A stretch of DNA of 64,000 nt from Salinactinospora qingdaonensis. Its GTDB lineage: Bacteria; Actinomycetota; Actinomycetes; Streptosporangiales; Streptosporangiaceae. Shown here piece by piece: positions 1-7,766 of the stretch; position 1 is the stretch's first letter, and every line of letters starts with the position of its first letter. The notes beneath the pieces are model-generated. The model worked only from the letters and a program-made list of their open reading frames with translations, made no database searches and was not told where the DNA came from. The DNA lies in assembly GCF_039539445.1 (NCBI RefSeq), contig NZ_BAABDD010000002.1, positions 328,725 through 392,724 of the forward strand. Reading direction: 5' to 3'. Made by a program: the position numbers and the translations under genes.

Positions 1-1
1 C

Positions 2-793
2 GTGATCATTGGCGACGCCAACATGAGCGAGGTCGCCACCTATCTCAAGCTCGGTACCACCTCGCTGGTGCTGTCGATGATCGAGGACGGTTTCATCAAC
101 GCCGACCTGGCGTTGGAGACGCCGGTGGCCGACCTCAGAGCCATCTCCCACGATCCGTCGCTGACCCACACCGTTCGGCTGCGCGACGGGCGCCGGATGA
201 CCGCACTGCAACTCCAGCACGAGTACCTCGACCAGGCCCGCAAGTACGCCGAGGACCGTCTCGGCGCCGACATCGACCCCGATACCGCTGACGTGCTCGA
301 CCGCTGGGAAAGCACGCTCACCCGGCTCGACGAAGACCCCATGCAGCTCGCCACGGAACTGGACTGGGTGGCCAAGCTCCAGATCCTGGAGGGCTACCGC
401 AGCCGTGACGGCATCGACTGGGGCCACCACCGGCTCCAGTTGGTCGACCTCCAGTACTCCGACGTACGCCAGGACAAGGGGCTGTACAACCGGGTCGCAG
501 CGCGCGGCCGGATGAAGCGTATGGTCGCCGAAGAGGATGTGCAGCGGGCTATCGTCGAACCGCCCACCGACACCCGTGCCTACTTCCGCGGGCGCTGCCT
601 CGCCAAGTATGCCGATGCGGTGGCAGCGGCCTCATGGGACTCGGTGATCTTCGACCTTCCCGGGCACGACTCGCTACAGCGCGTCCCCACCCTGGAGCCG
701 CTGCGGGGCACCAAGGACCACGTGGAGTCCCTCCTGGAGCGTTCACCGACCGCGGTCGATCTGGTTGCCGTGCTGACGGGACAACGCAATTAG
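2..793 (+). CDS. dop: Dop, Pup deamidase/depupylase (C-terminal part)
   Basis: The window opens inside this gene; about 263 C-terminal residues are visible of a protein that is normally around 500. Dop deamidates the C-terminal Gln of Pup to Glu and removes Pup from conjugates. The visible part begins with the carboxylate-amine-ligase-like core motif GDANMSEVATYLKLGTTSL, which is paralogous to GDSNMSEVTTLLKLASTDL of PafA at about 8.40 kb. The conserved stretch ELDWVAKLQILEGY and a DLQYSDVRQDKGLYN motif follow. That pup, prcB, prcA and pafA lie downstream fits Dop, as does a pup whose product ends in Gln and therefore needs it. The true start lies upstream of position 1. Confidence 0.95.
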   Translation: MIIGDANMSEVATYLKLGTTSLVLSMIEDGFINADLALETPVADLRAISHDPSLTHTVRLRDGRRMTALQLQHEYLDQARKYAEDRLGADIDPDTADVLDRWESTLTRLDEDPMQLATELDWVAKLQILEGYRSRDGIDWGHHRLQLVDLQYSDVRQDKGLYNRVAARGRMKRMVAEEDVQRAIVEPPTDTRAYFRGRCLAKYADAVAAASWDSVIFDLPGHDSLQRVPTLEPLRGTKDHVESLLERSPTAVDLVAVLTGQRN

Positions 794-816
794 CAAGCGT
801 GCGGCGGGCGGCTCGC

Positions 817-1135
817 TCACCAGTTGTGTATCGAGCCGTCCCGCAGCCGGTTCACCGGCAGGTATCTCGGCTCGTAGGGATAGCGGGCTGCGGCCGTCCC
901 CTCGACCGCTCTCCCCAAGCCGGGGGCGTCGCCGGGTTGGGGAGAGCGGCCCTCGTTGACGGTGTAGCCCACTGTGAACACCTCCTGCCAAGGCTCCAGG
1001 TGACCCGTGTACTCCTTGGATTCCGACGTTGGGGATGGCCATGTCCAGGTGGAGCGCAGCCGCGAACGAGATGGGGGAGAGGTCGCCGGCGCCGTGCGAG
1101 CCCGAGCACGCCCCGTACAGGTGCGTGCGGTCGAA
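817..1135 (-). pseudogene. remnant of ManD/RspA-type dehydratase (enolase superfamily), C-terminal piece
   Basis: Two minus-strand frames join into one recognisable C-terminus of the mannonate dehydratase/RspA family. The upstream frame reads GAGDLSPISFAAALHLDMAI then PNVGIQ. After a one-base frameshift near 1013-1018 the other frame reads EYTGHLEPWQEVFTVGYTV, then GDAPGLG, and ends ARYPYEPRYLPVNRLRDGSI followed by HNW and a stop. E. coli RspA has the same order (DLSPV, ALHFD, PNFGIQEYM, DAPGLG, YLPVNRL). Only about 105 of roughly 400 residues remain and there is no start. The copy is dead. The missing N-terminal side abuts a second gene remnant on the other strand. Confidence 0.82.
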
Positions 1136-1169
1136 AGGCCGACTCCGCCGCGTTCTTCCACCTCGACCA

Positions 1170-1434
1170 CCGGTTTCATTCAGGTGCTGTTCGACGTCGC
1201 GGGCCACGCCGGCGCGGGCGAGGTGGCTCGGCGCGCCCGCCCCGACATGGATCGCATCCGCAGACTCGCTACTTCCGACCACCTCCGGCCCCGCTCACCT
1301 GTTCGCCGAGCACCGCAGTGTCGTCGAAGCGATCGCCGCCGGCGATCTGGCCACTGGTGAGGCCGTCCCCCGGAGGGCACCTGCGTGCCGTTCTCGACAC
1401 CGTCGAGACCGTCCGTGCCCGCTGCCCCGACTGA
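1170..1434 (+). pseudogene. remnant of GntR-family (FCD-domain) regulator
   Basis: Three plus-strand frames together recall the C-terminal FCD ligand-binding domain of FadR-type GntR regulators. The pieces are FIQVLFDVAGHAGAGEVARR with DMDRIRRL, then (new frame) LFAEHRSVVEAIAAGDLATG, then (new frame) HLRAVLDTVETVRARCPD and a stop at 1432-1434. The order and the A-H...EHR..VEAIAAGD pattern are typical of FCD domains. The winged-helix DNA-binding domain is absent and at least two frameshifts are needed. The remnant points away from the ManD remnant, which suggests an original divergent regulator/enzyme pair whose 5' halves were lost together. Confidence 0.7.
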
Positions 1435-1448
1435 CTATCGCGGTGGCC

Positions 1449-1856
1449 CTAGACCAACAGTCCGATGCCAAGGGTTAGCGTCGCGGCGAACAGCGAGGCC
1501 GCGCCGAGGTAGACCAGCCACAACAGCGCATTGGGGCGTTTCGCGCGCGGCGAGGCCACGGACAGGAAGAAACCCAGCGGCATGAGGATCGGTGGGGCCA
1601 CCAGCATCAACCTCACCACCGTGCTCCACGGCTCGCCCAATCCGGCCAGGGCCACATAGGGCACCGTGACCAAGGCGAAGAGTACGAGTACACCGGCATG
1701 GGCGTGTCCGGCGGTGAACATGCTGCGCCGCATGGGGTTGTCGAGGTAACCCGGTGTGGCCCGGGTGAGGAAGTACAGCAGCGAGTAGCCGCCCCACACG
1801 ACGAGGGGAACCGTGATGAGCAAAATGCCGACCGTACTCTGCGCTGTCGTGGACAT
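1449..1856 (-). CDS. small four-helix membrane protein, function unknown
   Basis: A protein of 135 residues starting MSTTAQSTVGIL. The ATG at 1856 is preceded by GGAGG at a spacing of six bases, so the in-frame codon 11 residues upstream is unlikely to be the start. Four hydrophobic segments are visible: residues about 8-28 (VGILLITVPLVVWGGYSLL), 45-66, 75-98 and 106-133. There is a conserved-looking GHAHAG motif after helix 1, where paired histidines could bind metal or haem, but I know no assigned function. It has its own promoter and lies alone between decayed DNA and a gene-poor stretch. Confidence 0.75.
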   Translation of the reverse strand: MSTTAQSTVGILLITVPLVVWGGYSLLYFLTRATPGYLDNPMRRSMFTAGHAHAGVLVLFALVTVPYVALAGLGEPWSTVVRLMLVAPPILMPLGFFLSVASPRAKRPNALLWLVYLGAASLFAATLTLGIGLLV

Positions 1857-1870
1857 GACGACCTCCAATT

Positions 1871-1916
1871 GGATAGTTTCACTCGCCAATATTAGAGAGT
1901 TTTACTATCCAGTCAA
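1871..1916 (-). promoter_or_regulatory. promoter with flanking inverted repeat for the membrane gene
   Basis: On the minus strand TTGACT (1916-1911) and TAATAT (1894-1889) are spaced 16 bases apart, a good sigma-70-type promoter. GGATAGT (1910-1904) and ACTATCC (1877-1871) form an inverted pair around the -10. The related half sites AGTAAAACT and AGTGAAACT are also visible. A repressor such as a MarR- or HxlR-type protein could bind here, but its identity is unknown. Confidence 0.6.
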
Positions 1917-1932
1917 TTTGTCGTCGTTTATC

Positions 1933-2976
1933 ACCTCGTGCCCAGTGCGCTCGGAACTGGACGGCCGGTGTGGTTCCAGGCAGGCGGAGGCGTAGGGAGC
2001 AGTGAGCGTTTGCTCCGCGCCGCAGGCCCGCAAGCCCTCGGCCGCGGCCGAGGGCTTGCGGGCCGAGTCGGCCGTTGACGCTGGGGCGCCGAATCGATGC
2101 GCCGGCGCGGCCAGGCCGCGAAACCGCCGGCGGCCTCGTCACGGCGGGCGGGACGCACCACCGTGATGACCGGCGCGGCCATGTCGGTAGCGCAAGCGGT
2201 CCCGGCGAAGCCCTTGCCGAACGCGGCTGTGGTGTCCGGCCAGAGCGGAGGGGCAGCCGGTGCGGCCCCGCCCGGTTTGGCCGCCGACTGTAGGTCAACC
2301 ACGACAGCAGACGGGGCAACGGGGCCCTCACGAGGGCAGGGGCCACGCCCAGCCGGTGGCGCGCGCCGGGCGGGGCCAGCCAGTACCTGGGCCACAGTCA
2401 CTCGATCGCGGGGAGCATCCCCAGTTCGCTGTCCCAGCGTGCGAGCCGGTCCAAGCCGGTCGCGGTCCTTGGTGGTCCCCACCTCAAGATGTCAGGGCGC
2501 TGGGCGAGGTCGCGCCGCTCCAGCGCCGCCGTCGCACCGGCAGGCCAGGGCGGCACTGCCCGCATGAGCGGGGCGGCTCCGCCCTGGGGCGCCCTCGGGC
2601 AAGGGCGCCGGCGCAGGACGTGCAAGCGCGGCCGCCCCGCTGGACCGCCGTCTCCGCCGCCGATCCACCAGTGCGCCGCCGTCGGGATCGTGGCGTGGTC
2701 CCAGCGGCTCCAGGAACGTTCCTCGGACGCGCCCTACATCCGCCCACGGATGCACGCCGGGCCCGCCGCACCGCCACGAGACGGTCGCCGCCGGGACCGG
2801 CGGCCGCTCCCCGCTGCGCGCAGCCCTTCCTGTGGGCTCGGCGGTTCGGCACTGGGCAGCCACCGCCGCGACCGCCCTCAGCCGGCTCCTCCGATCACAG
2901 GGCCGCCCGGGTCGATAGCCGTCGCGCGGCGGTGTGTGGCGCCCCCCGCCGAGACGTTCGGCTCGGCGACGCGCTC
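1933..2976. other. gene-poor stretch, about 1 kb
   Basis: I cannot support a gene here. Several open frames of 150-330 codons overlap on both strands, as expected for very GC-rich DNA, but none shows a recognisable domain, a good ribosome binding site or an even composition. A minus-strand segment ending near 2398 (ending LARWDSELGMLPAIE) and another near 2700 (GVHPWADVGRVRGTFLEPLG) look somewhat protein-like and could be decayed gene pieces. The stretch also contains the 40-nt palindrome at 2025-2064. Confidence 0.5.
2025..2064. repeat. perfect 40-nt palindrome
   Basis: Arms of 20 bases (2025-2044 and 2045-2064) are exact reverse complements with no spacer and GCCGCGGC at the centre. It sits in gene-poor DNA, not directly behind a gene. 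A terminator hairpin normally has a loop, so a protein-binding site or element end is also possible. Confidence 0.85.
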
Positions 2977-3258
2977 TCAAACGTTGATGCGTCCACCGAC
3001 CTCGTCCACCGAGTCGGCGTCCTCGTCATCGAACCACAGGCCACCTTCGCCGAGGTAGCGGAAATGCAGGTCGGTGCCTGCCGGCACGGTCACAACCGCG
3101 CTACGCATGCCGTTGCTGCGCGTCACGAGCGGATGGGCGGTGGGGTCCCACTCATTGAAGCTGCCCACCACCGACACGGGCCCGGCCGGCTCCCCCAACG
3201 GCAGCGTGAACGTCACCCTGCAACGGCCGTCCTTTCCCGGTTTCCCGCGCTTGATCAT
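2977..3258 (-). CDS. small CBM48 (isoamylase N-terminal-like) protein
   Basis: A protein of 93 residues starting MIKRGKPGKDGRCRVTFTLP. The ATG at 3258 has a GGGGGA ribosome binding site seven bases upstream. The sequence VSVVGSFNEWDPTAHPL, followed by beta strands and FRYLGEGGLWFDDEDAD, is the compact immunoglobulin-like fold of the CBM48 family found at the N-terminus of glycogen-branching enzymes and in AMPK-beta. Here it is the entire protein. Free-standing CBM48 proteins are common in actinobacteria and have no settled role; glycan binding is inferred. It has no clear operon partner. Confidence 0.82.
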   Translation of the reverse strand: MIKRGKPGKDGRCRVTFTLPLGEPAGPVSVVGSFNEWDPTAHPLVTRSNGMRSAVVTVPAGTDLHFRYLGEGGLWFDDEDADSVDEVGGRINV

Positions 3259-3603
3259 GAATGATTCCCCCTGAGTCACATTCGGCATGACCGCCGGGAC
3301 GTGGAGCACCCTGGTCGAGCCCCGACCCCCGTCTGAGCCCAAGTTTCGCCTACCGGCCACGCTGATCCAGGTAAAGACACGCGAATCCGGCACCCTCCCT
3401 CCGTGGGATGTCGGCTTCCCGCCGCTGTGCCTGCTCATAACCCCCTTACCCGTCGGTGCGGCGCCCGTCGCCGCGACACCGCCCGCTCCGGAGACGGCCC
3501 GGCGTGGCCGGCGTTCGCGCAGTGAGCGCGACTTCTTCCGCAATAGCCTGCACATGTCGGTGAGGTGAGCCATCCTGGAGAAAAGGGGAAGGAGTTGTGG
3601 TCT
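3259..3603. other. intergenic region between divergent CBM48 and exonuclease genes
   Basis: 345 bases with no convincing gene. It must hold the promoters of the two divergent genes. A plus-strand open frame of 93 codons (3287-3568) lacks any recognisable feature. Confidence 0.5.
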
Positions 3604-4578
3604 GTGAGCGACACCGGCGATGTGTGGAGCGCCATCGATTTCGAGACGGCCAATTCCCACCCGGGCAGCGTGTGCTCGGTGGGGCTGGTGCGGATCTGCG
3701 GCGGCGAGATCGTCGCCCGCAGCACTACCGTTGTGCGCCCGCCGCGGCCGGTCGACTGGTTCGCTCGGTTCAACATCGAGTTTCACGGCATCACCCCAGC
3801 ACACGTTGCTGACGCTCCCGAGTGGCCGGAGGTTTTCGACCACATCCTCGACTTCGCCGCCGGCGCTCCGCTGGTGGCGCACAACGCCACCTTCGACATG
3901 GGGGTGATCCGCTCGGCCTGCGCCCAGGCGGGACTTTCATGGCCAGAGCTGCCCTACACGTGCAGCCTGGCCACGGCGCGCCGTGTCTGGCGCGACCTGC
4001 CCGACTACAAGCTGCCCACCGTATGCGCGCGTATCGGTCACGAGCTGCTACGTCACCACAGTGCCGACGCCGACGCCGAGGCCGCCGCCCAGATCATGCT
4101 CGCCGCGCTGGCCGAGCACGGCGTCTCCTCGCTACCCGAACTCGCCGCGCGCACTGGTGCTTTGCTGCGGACGCTGCCCGCCGGAACCGCCTCCGCCGCG
4201 CCCGGGCCGGCAGCGGTGGCTCCCAGCGACCGTTTCGCACGGTGGCGCGAGGAGAGCCGTGCCCCGCTGCCCGCCCCCGATCCCGGCGCCGACCCCTCCG
4301 GACCGCTGTATGGGCGCACCGTCTGTGTCTCCGGTGAACTGCGGGAGCTGTCCAAACTTGAGGCGTGGCAGCGCATCGCTGCCGCCGGTGGCCACCCCGC
4401 CAAGAACGTCACCCGCCGCACCGATGTCCTCGTCATCGGTGCGGCCACCGCGGCCAAGACCGAAAAGCAGCGCCGCGCCGAGACCTATGCGGCCAAGGGG
4501 CAAGACATCGCGATCGTCACCGAGGCCACGTTTCTCGCCGATCTCCTCGCCTCGCCCAGCCGCCTGCCTCACCGGTGA
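3604..4578 (+). CDS. DEDDh 3'-5' exonuclease with C-terminal BRCT domain
   Basis: A DnaQ/epsilon-like exonuclease of about 324 residues. The exonuclease motifs are in order: AIDFETAN (Exo I, D and E), then VAHNATFDMGVI (Exo II, near residue 97), and HHSADADAEAAAQIML (Exo III, with the HxxxxD signature). A Pro/Ala-rich linker of about 60 residues leads to a BRCT domain (GRTVCVSGELRELSKLEAWQ to VVT-like IVTEATFLADLL, residues about 235-320), as in NAD-dependent ligase and some actinobacterial exonucleases. It probably acts in DNA repair or proofreading-like trimming. The GTG at 3604 follows GGAAGGAG by about ten bases; an upstream in-frame GTG at 3565 is less well placed. The substrate is unknown. 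Confidence 0.88.
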   Translation: MSDTGDVWSAIDFETANSHPGSVCSVGLVRICGGEIVARSTTVVRPPRPVDWFARFNIEFHGITPAHVADAPEWPEVFDHILDFAAGAPLVAHNATFDMGVIRSACAQAGLSWPELPYTCSLATARRVWRDLPDYKLPTVCARIGHELLRHHSADADAEAAAQIMLAALAEHGVSSLPELAARTGALLRTLPAGTASAAPGPAAVAPSDRFARWREESRAPLPAPDPGADPSGPLYGRTVCVSGELRELSKLEAWQRIAAAGGHPAKNVTRRTDVLVIGAATAAKTEKQRRAETYAAKGQDIAIVTEATFLADLLASPSRLPHR

Positions 4579-4661
4579 CGCCTGTCCGGGCGCCGTCCCC
4601 GACTGGGCCACGGCGCCCCAGGTCGCGCATACTTGCCTCCCCGCCGGGCAGCAGTGCAGGT

Positions 4662-5114
4662 ATGTCCGACATCACGTTGCGCAGTTCCGCATTCGGCGAC
4701 CACGACACCATCCCGGCGGCCTACTCGCACCAGGCCGGCGACACCTCGCCGCCGCTGGAGTGGTCCGGCGTCCCCGACGGCACCGCTGAACTCGTGCTGA
4801 CCTGTGAAGATCCTGATGCGCCCGTGGGGACGTTCGTCCACTGGCTGCTGGCCGGTATCCCCGCCCAAACCAGCGGTCTCGGCCCCGGCGAGCGGCCCGA
4901 AGGGGCGACGGAGGGCACCAACGACTACGGTTTCCAAGGCTACGGCGGCCCCCAGCCGCCGGTGGGCGACCCGCCGCACCGCTACTTCTTCCACGTTTAC
5001 GCCTGCCAACACCCGCTCGACCTGCAATCGGGCTACTCTAGCGACCAGTTGCGCAGCCAGCTCCGTGACAACGCGGTCGCCAGCGGCACTTTGGTCGGCC
5101 ATTTCGCCCGCTAG
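4662..5114 (+). CDS. YbhB/YbcL-family PEBP-like protein
   Basis: 150 residues of the phosphatidylethanolamine-binding (Raf kinase inhibitor-like) family. The diagnostic motifs are present: SPPLEWSGVPDGTAELVL, then CEDPDAPVGTFVHWLLAGIP, and PHRYFFHVYAC. The Asp-Pro-Asp-Ala-Pro loop and His residues outline the anion-binding pocket of the family. No signal peptide is seen, so it is probably cytosolic. The ligand of the bacterial proteins is not known. ATG 4662 gives the usual family N-terminus; the open frame upstream of it is noise. It is followed by a hairpin-rich gap and then pup. Confidence 0.9.
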   Translation: MSDITLRSSAFGDHDTIPAAYSHQAGDTSPPLEWSGVPDGTAELVLTCEDPDAPVGTFVHWLLAGIPAQTSGLGPGERPEGATEGTNDYGFQGYGGPQPPVGDPPHRYFFHVYACQHPLDLQSGYSSDQLRSQLRDNAVASGTLVGHFAR

Positions 5115-5163
5115 CCCCGCCGCTCCCGCACAGCACAGCGGGCCTCGTCGCTTCTGTCACGTG

Positions 5164-5212
5164 GGGAACCGAACATCCCCTTCACACGTTTCGGACGTGT
5201 GTACGGGTTCCC
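5164..5212. terminator. nested hairpin after the PEBP gene
   Basis: CACACGT (5183-5189) and ACGTGTG (5195-5201) pair with a 5-base loop. The outer segments GGGAACC and GGTTCCC pair around them. No U-tract follows, so this is either an actinobacterial-type terminator or a structured RNA. Confidence 0.45.
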
Positions 5213-5250
5213 TCCTGGGTAACTCGGCAGAACAAGCGTCGCAAAGACGG

Positions 5251-5280
5251 TTCAGCAGGGGGCCGATGGGCCAATATAAG
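5251..5280 (+). promoter_or_regulatory. candidate pup promoter
   Basis: TTCAGC (5251-5256) and TATAAG (5275-5280) with an 18-base spacer would start transcription about 45 bases before pup. The -10 is good and the -35 is weak. Confidence 0.4.
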
Positions 5281-5330
5281 GGGCGAGGGCCCCGATAGTG
5301 TCCCGACGGTGCCCGACACGGAGGTTGCAA

Positions 5331-5534
5331 ATGGCGACGAAGGACAGTGGCGGTCAGAAGCACACCAGCCGGCGCGAAAACGAATCCGAAGAGGTCGAAG
5401 CCAGCACTGACGCCCAGGAGCGCAACGAGAAGCTCACCGAGGACGTCGACGACATCCTCGACGAGATCGACGACGTGCTGGAAACCAACAGCGAGGACTT
5501 CGTGCGGCAGTTCGTGCAAAAGGGTGGACAGTAG
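5331..5534 (+). CDS. pup: Pup, prokaryotic ubiquitin-like protein (Gln-ended form)
   Basis: 67 residues. The N-terminus is MATKDSGGQKHTSRR, a Glu/Asp-rich disordered and coiled-coil-forming middle follows, and the protein ends FVQKGGQ. The di-Gly followed by a C-terminal Gln is the precursor form that Dop must deamidate to Glu before PafA can form the isopeptide bond with a substrate lysine. An ATG at 5331 follows GGAGG (5320-5324) at ideal spacing; an upstream in-frame GTG adds 11 residues foreign to the family. A strong hairpin directly downstream suggests pup is partly uncoupled from prcBA. Confidence 0.97.
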   Translation: MATKDSGGQKHTSRRENESEEVEASTDAQERNEKLTEDVDDILDEIDDVLETNSEDFVRQFVQKGGQ

Positions 5535-5571
5535 CCGCACGGCCCCTCTGGTAGGCCGCTGACCGCTCCGG

Positions 5572-5597
5572 CGCCGTGGTGCTCACGCACCACGGCG
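5572..5597 (+). terminator. hairpin between pup and prcB
   Basis: CGCCGTGGTGC (5572-5582) pairs perfectly with GCACCACGGCG (5587-5597) across a 4-base loop. It lies 37 bases after the pup stop and has no U-tract. It likely ends or attenuates the pup message so that Pup can be made in excess over the proteasome subunits (inference). Confidence 0.65.
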
Positions 5598-5871
5598 GTC
5601 CGGTTGCGCTCACGGCCCCGGCCGGTAGTGGCGACGTCGCGCCGCCGCGATTTTTCGTCGTGTCGGCGTTGACGTGGCCCTTGGCCGGTGCTCTCTCCCG
5701 GCAGCGGGTGCCGCCCGCAGTTCGCCCACAGCGAGATAGGAGGCTGCGGCCCCACACTGGCCACCGTCCTCAGTAGGGTCACAACCACGAGTCGACAACC
5801 GGCCCGACAACAAAGACCATCGCGCCGTGCTCACCCCTCGGCTCGGGTGCGGCGCTACCGAAGGGAGTCGC

Positions 5872-6720
5872 GTGTCTGAAGCGTTCGAGGGCGGCGGACG
5901 GCTGCCCGCAGCGTTCATGAACCCCGGTACATCGTCGTTTGTCGACTTCCTCCGTGCGACGAGTCCGGAGTTGCTTCCAGGCGGGCGCGAACTGCCCGAG
6001 GGCGGTTCCTCCTCTCATCTCACCCCGGAAGCCACCACGATCGTGGCCCTCACCTTCGCCGGTGGTGTGGTGCTGGCCGGCGACCGCCGTGCCACCTCTG
6101 GCAACGTCATCGCCAACCGCGACGTCGACAAGCTCTTCCGTGCCGACGAGTACAGTGCCGTCGCCATCGCCGGTGCGGCCGGCATCGGCATCGAGCTCGC
6201 CAAGCTGTTCCAGGTGGAGTTGGAGCACTACGAGAAGCGGGAGAGCCGGCCGCTGTCGCTGGAGGGCAAGGCCAACCGGCTGGCCGCTATGGTCCGCAGC
6301 AACCTCGGCATGGCCATGCAGGGCTTCGTCGTGGTTCCGCTGCTCGTCGGCTACGACGAGGCCAGCGGGGAGGGGCGGATCTTCAGCTACGACGCCGTCG
6401 GTGGGCAGTACGAGGAGATGCGCCACCACTCCATCGGCTCGGGCTCGGTCTATGCCCGCGGTGCGTTGAAGAAGCTCTACCGCGAAGGTCTCACCGAGGA
6501 TGACGCCGTTCTCGTGGCGTTGCAGGCACTCTACGACGCCGCTGACGACGATTCCGCCACGGGCGGCCCCGACGTGCACCGCAAGATCTACCCCTTGGTC
6601 GATGTCATCAACGACGACGGGTACCGCCGGCTCCCCGCTGCGGAAGTCGCTCAGGTCGCCGAGTCGGTGGTCCAGGAGCGTGCCGAGCGTCCCGACGGTC
6701 CCGCCGCCCCGTTGCGCTGA
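5872..6720 (+). CDS. prcB: 20S proteasome beta subunit
   Basis: 282 residues. The propeptide (residues 1-54) ends at TPEA, and the mature protein begins TTIVALTFAGGVVLAGDRRA, with the nucleophile Thr55 freed by autoprocessing. Asp and Lys of the active site fall in GDRRAT and in RDVDKLF. The GTG at 5872 has GAAGGGAG (5860-5866) just upstream; the frame open upstream of it has no family similarity. PrcB forms the inner rings of the 20S core. prcA follows after 77 bases, and the two are surely co-transcribed. Confidence 0.97.
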   Translation: MSEAFEGGGRLPAAFMNPGTSSFVDFLRATSPELLPGGRELPEGGSSSHLTPEATTIVALTFAGGVVLAGDRRATSGNVIANRDVDKLFRADEYSAVAIAGAAGIGIELAKLFQVELEHYEKRESRPLSLEGKANRLAAMVRSNLGMAMQGFVVVPLLVGYDEASGEGRIFSYDAVGGQYEEMRHHSIGSGSVYARGALKKLYREGLTEDDAVLVALQALYDAADDDSATGGPDVHRKIYPLVDVINDDGYRRLPAAEVAQVAESVVQERAERPDGPAAPLR

Positions 6721-6797
6721 CCCCTCCCGCCCCGCCCGTTGGTCGGTGGCCCTTCCCACCAGGGCACCGGCCCGACCAGTAAAGGAAAAGATCCGCG

Positions 6798-7583
6798 GTG
6801 TCGATGCCGTTCTACGTCTCGCCCGAACAGGTCATGAAGGACAAGGCGGACTACGCGCGCAAAGGAATCGCGCGTGGCCGCAGCGCCGTCGTGCTCCAGT
6901 ACGACCAGGGCATCCTGTTCGTGGCCGACAACATGTCCCGCACCCTGCACAAGATCAGCGAACTCTACGACCGCATCGCCTTCGCCGCGGTGGGCCGCTA
7001 CAACGAGTTCGAGAACCTGCGGCTGGCCGGGGTCCGCTACGCCGACTCCCACGGTTACGCCTTCGACCGTCGCGACGTCACCGGCCGCATGCTCGCCAAC
7101 GCCTACGCCCAGACCCTGGGCACCGTCTTCACCGAGAGCAGCAAGCCGTGGGAGGTCGAGATCGTTGTCGCCGAGGTGGGCGACAGCTCCGACAGCGACC
7201 AGATCTACCGCGTCACCTTCGACGGCTCCGTGGTCGACGAGCGCAACTTCGTGGCGATGGGCGGCTCGGCCGATCAGGTCGCCACCGCTTTGAAGGAGCG
7301 CTACACCAAGGGCTCCTCGCTGTCCCAAGCCATGTCCGCGGCTATGCATGCCCTCGCTCACGAGAACGGGGAGCGCCGTGAGCTGGAACAAGGCAGCCTC
7401 GAAGTCGCCGTGCTCGATCGCGCCCGGGAGCACCGCAAGTTTCGTCGAGTGCAGGGTCAGCGGCTCACCCGCCTCATCGAGGAGGCGCGTCCGGCCGGCG
7501 GCCACGCCACATCCTCCACCGCCAGCGACAGTAGTGACAGCAGCGACAGCGGCCAGGGGGGAGGCGACAGCGCCGATTCCTGA
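6798..7583 (+). CDS. prcA: 20S proteasome alpha subunit
   Basis: 261 residues, no propeptide. The N-terminus MSMPFYVSPEQVMKDKADYA holds the gate-forming segment and helix H0, and the core ARKGIARGRSAVVLQYDQGI is typical of actinobacterial PrcA. Alpha rings cap the PrcB rings and receive the Mpa/ARC ATPase. The C-terminus is a low-complexity Ser/Asp/Gly tail (residues about 238-261, with SDSSDSSDSGQGGGDSADS), as in other actinobacterial PrcA. The GTG at 6798 is preceded by AAAGGAAAAG; an ATG two codons later is an alternative start. Confidence 0.96.
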   Translation: MSMPFYVSPEQVMKDKADYARKGIARGRSAVVLQYDQGILFVADNMSRTLHKISELYDRIAFAAVGRYNEFENLRLAGVRYADSHGYAFDRRDVTGRMLANAYAQTLGTVFTESSKPWEVEIVVAEVGDSSDSDQIYRVTFDGSVVDERNFVAMGGSADQVATALKERYTKGSSLSQAMSAAMHALAHENGERRELEQGSLEVAVLDRAREHRKFRRVQGQRLTRLIEEARPAGGHATSSTASDSSDSSDSGQGGGDSADS

Positions 7584-7602
7584 CAGCGGCGTGCCGACGC
7601 CG

Positions 7603-7645
7603 CCGCATGGGTGCCGGCCGGGCTTCCCGGCCGGCACCCATGCGG
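7603..7645 (+). terminator. terminator hairpin after prcA
   Basis: Arms of 20 bases (7603-7622 and 7626-7645) pair perfectly across a 3-base loop, just after the prcA stop. There is no U-tract. It separates prcBA from pafA. Confidence 0.8.
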
Positions 7646-7766
7646 TCCGGTCCCTGGCTCCAACTCCGGGGCGCCCTCATGGCTAGCGAGTCGGGCAGCG
7701 CATTAATGTGATGACAGGAGCGCCGTACGGATCACCTGCGGCGTCGTGGGACGGGAGTCAAGGCGC

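Noticed and set aside
2260..3264. Plus-strand open frame of 334 codons
   Set aside because: No domain, no ribosome binding site, and it overlaps the well-supported CBM48 gene on the other strand; it is a GC-rich shadow frame.
5164..5280. c-di-GMP riboswitch (GCAAAG, GGCCGAUGG resemblances)
   Set aside because: The pieces do not assemble into the known fold, so only a generic structured region is reported.
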